Shown: one piece after another, positions 23,226 to 34,200 of the stretch | Layout of the letters: every line of letters begins with the position of its first letter | Position numbering within the stretch: position 1 is the first letter of the stretch | Assembly (NCBI GenBank): GCA_964017065.1 | Contig: OZ024784.1 | Span: 2,230,598 to 2,294,597, forward strand | Length of the DNA: 64,000 nt | DNA from: Haliclona indistincta | Taxonomy: Eukaryota > Porifera > Demospongiae > Haplosclerida > Chalinidae | Reading direction: 5' to 3' | Notes under the pieces: generated by a model | What the model was told of the DNA's origin: nothing | The model's database searches: none | The model's input: only the letters and a program-made list of their open reading frames with translations | Translations under genes and position numbers: made by a program

Positions 23226-23979
23226 CTACGATCTGCTAGAGGGCATGTCCATTTCTTCAGGTCTCAGTTTTGCTAGTACATGGTCTAGCTGCTGATAAGC
23301 CCAGCTGAAGGATATCTGGAGCCAACAGGGAAGTTCCGTCACTCGAGAGTTCTTATAACCTTGGCCCCATCCTTTGCAGAAACTGATGGATATATAGCAG
23401 AAGTGCTTGAGGTTGTCAGTCTCGGCAAATCCCTTACTGAGACAGGAGGGTATCATATCTAAGAAACTCTTGTACCTGTGCGAGCAACAGGATAATAGTA
23501 CTGTAAGAGATCGATTGAAAATCATACCTATATACCACCAGTTCTTCGCCGGATCTGACTTTCAGGACAACATTCGGTTGCTGCCCTTCGTGCACATTAA
23601 TGACTCCCGAACAAACAAAAACTGATCTAGATGATTGATTGGTTAGTATCACTTGCCCATCAATCAAATTTAATTTAATTCCATTTCCAATTAATTTCCT
23701 TGTTTGTTTAGATTTCTTAGATCGATGGATATTAGTAAACTGACCTACGCAATAGCGGTCAGATAGGCCAGGTGAGGCAAAGCCATCAACAGTGATCGGC
23801 TTAGTAAACGCCTGAAAGGCTTCACCGACGTAGTGTCTTTCTTCGAAATAAGCAACGGTGCACCAAAACGGAGCTGTGGCTAAACACATCAATTATTAAA
23901 CAAGTTTAGTTGAGTGGAACTACTTACTGGGAACATGTCCAGTGTACTCCTTCTCGTCTGAACTGCAAACACAAGCCAT
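23226..23979 (-). CDS. Smad protein with an MH2 domain only
   Basis: Three exons (23979-23928, 23879-23528, 23475-23226) give 217 residues. After a 17-residue leader (MACVCSSDEKEYTGHVP) the MH2 domain begins at once: PFWCTVAYFEERHYVGEAFQ, ITVDGFASPG, YCVGQFTNIHR and LIGNGIKLNLIDGQV. Splicing out a 51-bp intron gives VVYRYKSFLDMIPSCLSKGF, aligning without gaps to the EFAQLL...GFE segment of Smads. Then follow ISFCKGWGQGY (L3 loop) and ELPCWLQISF. The last residues are SSRS, an SSxS pattern like that phosphorylated by type I TGF-beta/BMP receptors in R-Smads. No MH1 (DNA-binding) domain is encoded: only 143 bp separate this start from WRAP53. Smads carry receptor signals to the nucleus; without MH1 this one should depend on partners or act as a modulator (inference). 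Confidence 0.85.
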
Positions 23980-24122
23980 AACAATCCGCAGGTGGGTTTT
24001 CAAGTTACACGTGGACTAGGCGTGGTTGGTGCTATACACGATCGATTACACGTGGAAACGAGTGGAAATATGGCGTCAACCAAACACTTCGACTTTGGTA
24101 GATAATACATTTTGCGAGAACT
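23980..24122. promoter_or_regulatory. Shared divergent promoter, Smad / WRAP53
   Basis: These 143 bp lie between two start codons on opposite strands. They contain several ACACGTGGA-type boxes near 24006 and 24049 (CACGTG E-box cores). Promoter role inferred from layout. Confidence 0.5.
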
Positions 24123-26037
24123 ATGGATCAACTACCTGAGGAAAGAAAATTTGAGAAAACAGTACAAACTACCTCGCCTAAAGAATTGATAGAACACGAA
24201 GAGGTAAAACTAATCAAAGAGTCTAATGAAACAGGGAGAAAAGCTGAACTAGATAACGTTAGCACAATACTAAATGATGAACTGAGCGAAGGAGACGAAG
24301 TAGGAAAACAAGCTGTGTGTGAACTAAATGGGGAAATAATTAACGCAGAACAAAGTGATAAACATGAAGCCGAGGTCATGGATGCAGACAGTGATACTGT
24401 AGCAGTGTCATCATCGTACGAGTACTGTACAGAAGAGAACCCAAAATTAGTTGCTGGCAGCTGGTGTAGTTTGCATACTGATCATCGTGATAACTACTTC
24501 AAGGGATGCAAATGGTAGTCACTGGTGTTACCAACATTTCCAGCTGCTTCCGTCTTATTGTACAGGTCTCCTGATGGTTCGTGCCTTCTAGCTTGCAGTA
24601 ATGATTGCAGTATGAGACTGTTCAATCTACCAACAGAACTGTACGCCACTATAGGTAGCGAGTGTATAGAAATGGTGAGATACTCTGTGTCTATACAATA
24701 CAACCTTGTGTTAGTAACACACAGACTCCTGCTGTCTCAGTGAAGGAAGGTGAACTGGTCTATGATTACACCTGGTATCCTCACATGTCTTCTTATGACC
24801 CCGCCACATGCTGGTGAGTTTGAAGACTCACAATCACCCATCTTTCTTGCTCCAGTTTTGCATCATGCAGTAGAGCAGCTCCGATACACCTGTGGGACGC
24901 CTACACTGGTCAGCTTAGAGCTTCCTATGTTGCATACAACCATCTTGTGAGAAAGTTACCCTTCGTCTTTTATTGTCTATTTTATTTACCTTTAGGACGA
25001 GGTCGTGGCACCATATTCCATCTCATTCAACTGTGATGGTACTAACTTGTATGCTGGTCTCAGGAACATGGTAAAAGTGTTTGATTCAACTAGACCAGGA
25101 CGAGAATGCACAACACTGACCACTTTCAGTAAATATCTTGCTATCAAATCAATCTGTATTGAGTCTATTCTCTCTTCAGAGAAGAGCTATGGTGGGCAGA
25201 GAGGCATGATCTCTTGCATAGCTCCACATCCTTTGTCTGCTGACACTTATGCACTTGGCTCCTATTCTTGCTCTGGTAATCAACCATATGATTCTCATTG
25301 TCTTATCGATTGCGTGTTCAGTTGCCCTGTACTCGGACCAGGTCCAAGGAGCAATTTGCGTATTCTCAGACCTTCAGAGTGGTGTAACACATCTCGTGTT
25401 CTCTCCGTGTGGGAATTTTCTTTTCTCAGGAGAGCGCAAGGTTAGCTAAAATTAATATCACCTTATAATCAAGCAATTAATTTTGTCTTTGTAATTATAG
25501 AGTCAGTACATTTTATGCTGGGACCTGCGCAATCCTGGCACGATTCTGCAACGATTTGAGAGAACTGTTTCTACGAATCAACGAATCTATTTTGATATTG
25601 ACAGGTATGAAATGCAGTTATAATGGATGAGGATCACTGTCACCAAACTAGGAGTGGTTGTAATCTTATGTCAGGCTCTACTGATGGTATTGTGTCATGG
25701 TGGGACTTGAGACAACCGACAGCAGAGGAGAGAGAAGAAGAATTCGTCACTTCTCCTGTGTCTGCTATAAAGTGTCATAATGATGCAGTCAATGGCTGCA
25801 AGTGAGCTAGTGTGTCACATTGCCAATGGTGTGTTATATATGACCTATTCTAGTCTCCATCCCGTTCTTCCTCTGCTTGCTACTACCAGTGGGCAATGGA
25901 CATTCCCCATCACTCCTGATAGTGAGGACGAGGATCATTCTGAGCAGAAAGAGGAACAGTTTGAAAACACACTCAAAATTTGGTCTCTACAAGGCCAAAG
26001 AACCGGACCTTATTCAACCATTATAAATGAGCATTAA
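24123..26037 (+). CDS. WRAP53: Telomerase Cajal body protein 1 (WRAP53/TCAB1)
   Basis: A multi-exon WD40 protein that binds the CAB box of scaRNAs and telomerase RNA and brings them to Cajal bodies. Exon 1 (24123 to about 24516) encodes an acidic, disordered N-terminus, then the start of the propeller: [30 protein letters not shown]. Later blocks match the family: [97 protein letters not shown] then [17 protein letters not shown], and [12 protein letters not shown]. The C-terminus (LKIWSLQG) ends at the stop 26035-26037. Splicing after AAATG (donor near 24517) to GTCTCCTGATGG (24566) restores Trp and is typical of the junctions. Divergent from the Smad gene. Confidence 0.93.
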
Positions 26038-26243
26038 TTTTCATATTCACTTTCAACTTAGTTTACACGTGATTTATGGCTCGCTCAGTCTCGCTAATAC
26101 AAACGGCGTCGTTGCTAGGTTACCAAGCATGTAGACAATAAATCATATCAATGACATATCCTGAGGCATTGCAGAAGATCGATAGTGGAGCGCACGCTGG
26201 AATTGCCTGTGGCTAGGCTCCGGGGCAAGTTAGCTTGACAGCA
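26038..26243. other. Spacer between WRAP53 and the coiled-coil gene
   Basis: About 200 bp that must hold the WRAP53 3' end and the promoter and leader of the next gene. It contains an ACGTGATTTATGGC motif near 26066 that also occurs in the foldback element near 51739, so it may be a remnant of that family. Confidence 0.35.
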
Positions 26244-29200
26244 ATGTCTACTTATCAGGTAAACAATAGCAGCTCTCGTGTAGATATCCATTATAACGCA
26301 TCTTTAGGGTACAGCTGGAAAACGACCTAGGAGTGCTCCCAAGCGGTTTCAGTTGTCAACGGAAAGACCTGAATGTTGCTGTTGGTGCGGTGATGGTGCC
26401 GTGAGAGGGAAAGCAAGTGATCAAAGCAACCATCACACTTGCTGTTTGGTCCATGACGTCATTATCGACAAGGCTAGTTCAGTTTCATCATTTCCTTGTG
26501 TGAATTTTTGATATGTGCACACGCAGGATCATCAAGTACATACACTGTCTGATGAGATAAATAGACTGGCTATATTCGAGGGAGAATGTCAGCGTAAAGA
26601 CAAGGTGATAGCTTCATTGAGAGAGGAAGTGTGCGGCTTGCAAAGGACTCTGAGGACCAATGGACTAAAGTGCGCTAAAAATATATAAGAGCACTTTTTA
26701 TAACACACCTTTGCATCTATTTTCATATCTAGACTAACTTCACAAGTTGAAGAACAGGCTGCCTCTAAACTAGCAGTATTGCAATTGACAACTGAGCTGA
26801 CAAAAACCAGAGAAAGAGTTAGCACCCATCTCATTCATTTACTGTAAATTATTCTACTTTTCTTCATAAAGAACGAAGAGCTCCAGTCTCGTCTAAAATC
26901 ATCTACTCGCCAAACGGCTGCCTTGCAAACACAGCTTTCACAAAAGACAGCTCTTCTTTCTACTCACTGTGAGGAACTCATGCAGATGAAGAAAGAGCAG
27001 AGAGAAATAGCCGACAATCTTGTCATCACTCGAGAAGAGAAGAAAGAAAAACAAGCAACAATATGTTCTCTCCAAGACAGAGTAAACATTATGTTGAATA
27101 AGGTTCAGATTGCATGTTTTAATTGCAGGTCAAAAGATTGCAGGGAATGAAAAGTGAACTTCAAAATGTATGTACTTATTTTCATCTGTGCATTAAATTG
27201 TTAATTCGACATTTTCTCTGAATTTTAAAGAGATTGGAGGCCTGTCAGAAAGAACAGGTCCAAGCTGTGGAGAGTGAGAGAGCTGTTTCCCAAGAATTGA
27301 CCAAAATGAAAAACAAGAATTCTCAGTTGTCACATGTGAGCCAATTGTCCTGCATGGTTCATAATTCTCCCCTACTCTCTTGTTTTTTTTTCTGCACAGC
27401 TAAAGCTACTGGTAAGCAGTCTTGAGCAGCAGCTTTCTGAGACCAAAGCTACCACAAATGAATTAGCTTGCAAACTGAGCAAAGCAGAGAATGAGGTATA
27501 GAATGAACTAGTACTATACTTCACTTCACTGGTCCCCATGTGTAGTTGTGTAAGTTACTGTATCAACTGATGCCGCTTGTGGGCTTGCACACCACATCAA
27601 GGGAGGGAGGAAGAGAGGAGGAGAGCAGGTCAGTAGTGACTGCAGTGACCAGTCTGGCTTGTGAGCAGGTGAGAGTGAAACAAGAGCTGGAAGCCGTGGT
27701 GCAGCACAATCAGGAGGTATGCAAGCACCATGTCGCTCGTTATTCAGAAAGTGTATGCTTGTTGTAACAGGTTGAGTCAGCCAGGTCATTGCTGGTCGCT
27801 GGTATTTCTGAGCTATCAACAGTAATTATGGTATTTCAAGCATTTTCTAGCACTTTTGATTTGTTCATTTTTGTCGTTGATTAGGTGTCTCCTCCATTGA
27901 CTGCTTCATGTTGTGCAGCTGCTTGTAGCAAAATAGAAGAACTAGAGGTGAATGAAGAACTGCAGCAACTGAAGGTTAGTAAGAGAAGAAAGGAGTGAGT
28001 GATGTAAGTGTCCTTCTCTCCAGGATGTACTGCAACACATGTTCAGTTCACTCAACACTACTATTGATCAGCTAGACAATATTAAAGCACAGATTGTGAC
28101 AGTTCTAGGAGAAGAGTCTTCCGGAGAAGCTGATGAAAAAGAGGAAGACAAAGGTGCAAAGGAAGAAGAAAATTCAGGAAAGACAGGAGGTGAAGACACA
28201 CTGATGTGGTGGGGGAAGAATTTCACCAACTGTTAAATCTAGGTGGTGCTCTGAGGAGAGTGTGGAAGCTGGTTACTAAACTGAAACAGGTCTCAACTGA
28301 ATGTCAGAATTTGAAGGACAGGTATGTTTACATGTACTTGTACATGTATGAGAAACAGTTAATGTTTTAAAGCCAATTTTCACTGTTGAGGCTGTGACGA
28401 GTACTACTTGTAAAGTATTTTGTGTTTCACGTGTTAAGCTGCATAATAGCAGTTTTTGAACTGATAATACCCAATTTGTAATGGTAAAACACATTTTGAT
28501 AAGTGTTGATATACTATTGTCTCAGGCTAGCACTAGTTCAAGAACAGCAACCTATGATGGTAGACCAGGTAGTGTCCTCTCTACAAAATGATCACCAGCA
28601 ACAAATAGTTGCTGCTGTAGAGAAAGCAAGGAGTGAAGAAAAGGTGGATAGAGTTGGTATACTATCATTCACTCACACTTTGTCTCTAGGAGGAAGCTGA
28701 GCGGATGCTGGAGGAGGTTAGGAGAGATAGTGAGAGAAATAGGGCAGTTGCTGTAGAGGGAATAAGGGAGTTGCTGTCTACTGCTCAACAAGAAATAGAT
28801 CATCTCAAAGCTGTGAGTTTAAATTGTAGTGGTTGGACAAGTTTGAAAATTTTTTTAAAAATAGGCTCTTGCTAGCCGAGATAAAGATTTGCTACAGAAG
28901 GCAATTGAAGTAAAGGAACTAGTGCAACAGAAGAGTGATGTGGATGCTAGAGTGGTGAGGAAAAGAAAGAGAAGAACTTTGATATTATTGTGTTTTTGTG
29001 TCTTACAGACAGAGCTAGAGGTTGTGCTCTCCTCACTAGAGAAGAGCTCATCAGAGGAGCGAACAATAGCCAATGCAACATGGAGAACAAAAGAGACTGA
29101 GATGATTGAAACAGTAACAGAGTATAAGGTACATAAAATCGAGAATTCCTGAGAAAAGTTGTTGTTTTATCCTCAATGCAGGTGCAATGCCAGCAACATG

Positions 29201-31220
29201 CAGTAACTATCGTAGCACTAGAGGATAAAATCCTTGCTAGCATTCAAGAGGTGAGCACCTTGAAAGGAGAGAGAGAAAAACTGCAGCAGAGAATCAAAGA
29301 GTTTGATGAACAAACTGGTACGGCACAGTTGATGAATCACATATAAATACTCATACTCACTGGTCTGCAGTTGCTATCACTGATCAGAGTAATCAAGAGA
29401 AGCAAAGACATCAGCAGATTATTGATGCTCTACAGTAAGTTATTCAATGATACTATGTTGTGTAGCTTGTACTGAATTGCGATAACAGGCGTCAGTTGAG
29501 CTCAGCACGAGGTTATCTGGACAAGGAAACTGAACAGAACCACACACTGACCCAACAGCTTCTCAGCTCTGCAAAATCTTTCAAAGAAGCACAGGGTTAG
29601 TGTTCTTCTTTTAAAACTTCTCGTTTAATCCGCTGATCTTTAGAAAAGGCAAGTACTGAGTTTTCCACTGAGTTGCAAGATCTCAAAGAAAGCTTAGCTA
29701 ACAAAGAAAAACAAGTGATTTCACAAAACGAGGAACTTTGTTATCTCAAAATGCAATTAAGTGAGAGAGAAGGACAGTTGAAAGAAAAGATGGAAGAGCA
29801 TGCTAGACTACTGAAGATGATGGAGAAATGGAAGGAAGATAAAGAGGAAAAACCAAGTGTTCCTCTCGCTGGTGTTGGTAAGAGGTGTATTGGAGAGAAG
29901 CATCAAGACACAATTCAGAGTCAAGCAGTAGCCATTAGTGAACTGAGGAGAAAGATACATGACCTGGTGTCTACTAATCCTCCTGGTAAGGAGCTAGAGA
30001 GAGTGAGTACAAGAAGAAATGAGTACAATTGTTTCTGTGCAGTGCCTACTCATCAAGCAGCTCTCAAAGAGCTAGCTAGAGCACGTCAAGAGCTAGCTCA
30101 CTTCAAGGCAGAACAGATGGTGAAGGAGAAGCAAGGAGCAGCCAAGGCAGTAAAGGTCTGACACACAATATCTGTATTTGATAGTGAATTTATGAGTGTT
30201 GTGCAGGACACCAAGTCTCCTCCAGTTCATCTTGTGCATCGAGCTGCCTCCCAGAACAGCCACCAAGTTTTTGAATTAAAAGATGCCTTACAGCAAAGCG
30301 AGCAAACTGTATGTAGAAGTAATCTTTCTGATAGTTCATTGTTTGTTCTTTGTCCACTGTCCAGTATCAGAACTTGCTGGAGGCAGTGTGCAAGAAGCTA
30401 TCAATACCAGAACAAGATCCGTCCATCAACCGATCACTTGAGAATGCTAACAGAGTGGACAGAGCACATATCATGAAGGAGAGAGACCAAGTGAGATGAG
30501 AAACAGCAAATTCACTTATTTCCATGCACTATCCTTGCAGTTTATCAATGGTGATCTAGAGCAAGCTGTGGTCCCTCATCATGGCAGGTTAAGGAGACAG
30601 AACAGATCTTCCTCTGCTTTAGCAGGAGAGTCACCTGTTGATCAACCAGCTATTAACATAGCCTCTGGTATTCAGCTAGTTGATCTCAAACCAGTGAGTG
30701 CACTGTTGCATATAACTTTGGTCATTGACATATACTTCCATTATAGGACCTCAAAGCACTTGGAGTGTACCAGGATACGAACCTAGAGATACTAGACCAG
30801 CAGAAGAGGCTGCACCAAGCTATCACTAAACGACAGGTATAGACACTTAAGAGTCTGCTGCTATCATTATGAAGACCATGCATCATGCAGGAATTTAAGC
30901 TATCTCAAGAAAGAAGGGCTCCAAGAGTACGATCGCACTCCTGTTTAATCACACCAGCAGACTCACAGTACAAGGTAAGCAATATTCAGCACTGACCAGA
31001 TAGTAGAGTGATCATGTGCACAGGTTGAGGAGGTGAGAAGAAGCTTGGGTGCTAAACTTGATCAAAAGAACCATGAAATGGCTGTGCTGCAAACAGTTAG
31101 TGTAATGCAATGCTAAACCACTATGCACTATGAGTTCTATCATTCTAGGAGCTAAACAACAGCCGACAGCAGAACAGCATGCTGACTATGCGACTAAAAA
31201 CACTTCAAGTTACCTCATAG
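26244..31220 (+). CDS. Long coiled-coil protein, family not recognised
   Basis: Many short exons encode a mostly helical protein. The start is MSTYQ (26244-26258), spliced to GTAGKRPRSAPKRFQL. A Cys/His cluster follows (ERPECCWCGDG, then SNHHTCCLVHD) that could bind zinc. From about 26530 to 30500 the sequence is heptad-like and rich in Glu, Lys, Gln and Leu: CQRKDKVIASLREEVCGL, EELQSRLKSSTRQTAALQ, SSLEQQLSETKATTNELA, LSEREGQLKEKMEEHARLL. The C-terminal part changes to ELKDALQQSEQTYQNLLEAV, a basic serine stretch (HHGRLRRQNRSSSALAGE), KALGVYQDTNLEILDQQ and a final helix ending LKTLQVTS before TAG 31218-31220. Such proteins often serve cilia or centrosomes, but nothing here shows that. Internal exon ends are approximate. 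Confidence 0.75.
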
Positions 31221-31296
31221 CTACTAGTCATTCCCCTCATTAAATTTTTTTTGTGAATAAATATCCCAGCCACGCCCACGTGCCCACGTGTACGTC

Positions 31297-34200
31297 ATGT
31301 CGTCAGCGTTCTCTCGGTCACAGAACGCCTGGGCTGGGGGTAAAACTAAACAGCCTCAGCGTTTCTCTACTAGTCATCTTTCAGCATGGCGAAATAGGCT
31401 GGAAACAGTCGAGAACAAACAAGGTGACAATCCAGCCTTAGTGCTCCCGCTACTTCTTATTTTGTTTTGTTTACTGATTACTACGTGTGACTCATTATTG
31501 TTCTTTTCATCAGTATCAGTACTGTTAGAGCAAGTGTTCTGTGCACAAGATGTCTCCACTCAAGTACGTGCCGTCAAAAAGGTACGTGTGTGGCTCGAAA
31601 CACCCATGCTTGTTTCGACAGACTGATTTGTGTTGGTAAAAAGTCATTATAACAACACAGAAGCTTTATTATGCCATTTGTGCAGGTACAAAGTTGTCTA
31701 AAAATTGATGAACAAGAAATTGATGAAACAGAAAACAAGAAACTAATGTCTGTGCTAGTTGAAATGCATTCTCTCTGTCTATTCAGACATCCTCTTCAGC
31801 GTGTTCTATCAAGGTGAGTAGATGAGGGGATTAAATTGTCAATCTGTTTTGATTTTTGCTGACGAGCAGCGGCAGCAACAGCACTTTCGTAGACAGCATC
31901 GACACAGTCGTTTGCTGACCCAACAGATCAATCCTAGTAGCACTATCAGTACCACATACACATCCAGATTATAGTACACTATCCAGTTCCACTCGTAGCG
32001 TATGTATGCCGGCACACCATGATCATGACCCACATCAGCATAAAACTCAACAAGATCAGCAGCTTTTTCTGCTCCACCAGCCATTTTTAATATCTTGCTC
32101 ATCTTCTTCACTTGCTTACGAATGTCTCCATTCTCGATTGTTCGTATCGCCTTCTCAACACTCTCACGAGAGAGCTCATCTGGTAGAATCCTTGCACCCA
32201 GTCCTTGAGAGATTAAGCGTATAGCTGTAGAAAATTGATCCCATGCATACGGCAAGCAAATGACAGGGACTGAGTTTATTAGTGCCTCCTGCACTCCTCC
32301 TATTCCACAATGAAGGATTGCAAAGGTTGTTGTCCTGTGTTGCAGCATGGCTACCTGGGACACCCACTCGGACATGAATAGTCTATCTCTATTGAGCTCC
32401 ATGCCCTCCAAGCAGTCTCTGTTGTTCTTCCTCAGAGCCCACACTACACTGTAGTTAGTATTAGTCATCACACCCTTTAGTAAGCCTCGAGCTTGCTGAG
32501 GAGTTAGGTCGCCAGTGGATCCCATGCTAATGTATACCACACTCTCTTTGTCTCTTAGCCAGTCCAGGAGGTCCTTACCCAGTGGAGGAGGAGTCTTGGG
32601 TAGGATTGGCCCAACGTAGTGCTGCAAGGGAAAGATTATTTTCGGGTACTCAAATCCAATCACTGAATCGAACAGTATCGGAGTGGCTATACCCAAATTG
32701 TCAAACACATACACTGGTCCTGTACAATTAGGAATCTGACTGTTTGTGATTAATGCAGCCGCTTTAAATCCTAAAACTTCCAGTGGCGCATGAAAAATTG
32801 TTTCAATTAGACGGTCCTTATAGGTTAAATTGTCTGTTGACAAGCTGAAAGAATGAGGAAATGGCCATGGTGGTCTTGAGCTTGGCAGAATTGGCAATGG
32901 TGAGAAATTCATCATGACTTTAGGGCCCCACTTTTTCTCGGTGCAATATGTAATCAAGTTGACAGCGTTGTCAGTGACCACATAGTCCCATTCACTGCCG
33001 TTCATACTATCCAACTTTGCCCACATCTCAATGAGATAATCCTGACTATTATCCGTCATATTTAAGTTCCATAACTTCCACAGCAAGTGAATAAAGCTGG
33101 TTGAGTTCTTAGACGCTTGTGTCATCTGACGTACAGGGTCTTGTGTCACCTTGCCTGTTGCTATGAATTTTATTCCTACACTTTCAGGAAGGTTTGGTAG
33201 CACAGAAGAACCCTCAGTGATCGGTCCCATCATAGTTACATGGTGACCCCTTCTCACCAGCTCTTCTCCAAGAGCGATCAATGGGAATTGGTGACCAATG
33301 AAAAAACTTGCCAATAATAGAACAGACAGCTTCTCTTTGGCTTCTCCTGGCTTCTGTTCCTGTTGCTGTTGTTTTGCTCCACAAGAGTCAACATTATTCT
33401 GCCCTGCTAGTAGTAGCACTACCAGACACACGGCTACAGTGCACTTCATGTTTATAATATATTTGACACTCTAATAAACGCACACTAATTATTTATTCAT
33501 AGGTGGTGATAATGTACATCAATTTTATTTGTAGTACAAAACAAAACCGGTGTAGTATAGAGATTAGTGGAGCTTGACTGAGCAGCAACATCTGCAATAT
33601 AAAATACAAGCTTCTTAATTAATTCTCAAGTGCCTGTCAATGCGACAAAAATTAATTTCCCAATAGTTACACATGTACCTCTCTGAACTGTGTTCATACT
33701 TCATGTGTAGAAATGGACATTTTATATACCGGCTTTCGTGGACAGACGCTACGTGTTATTGTTAATTAAATAAGCGTGTTCTAATTCTTCGGAACATTGA
33801 GACGACAAACGCTACACATAACAGACAAAACATTTCCATGTATCGTGAGGCATCGCCATGATTGATGTGGTACTTGTTCGGGCTCACTCCAACTAGCCAG
33901 GGTATTCTTTAAAATGTCTTTGTCAATCTATTTTAGTTTTAGTTGATGAGCAGCAGCAGCAACAGCACTTTCGTAGACAGCATCGACACAGTCGTTTGCT
34001 GACCCAACAGATCAATCCCAGTAGCACTATCAGTACCACATACACATCCAGATTATAGTACACTATCCAGTTCCACTCGTAGCGTATGTATGCCGGCACA
34101 CCATGATCATGACCCACATCAGCATAAAACTCAACAAGATCAGCAGCTTTTTCTGCTCCACCAGCCATTTTCAATATCTTGCTCATCTTCTTCACTTGCT

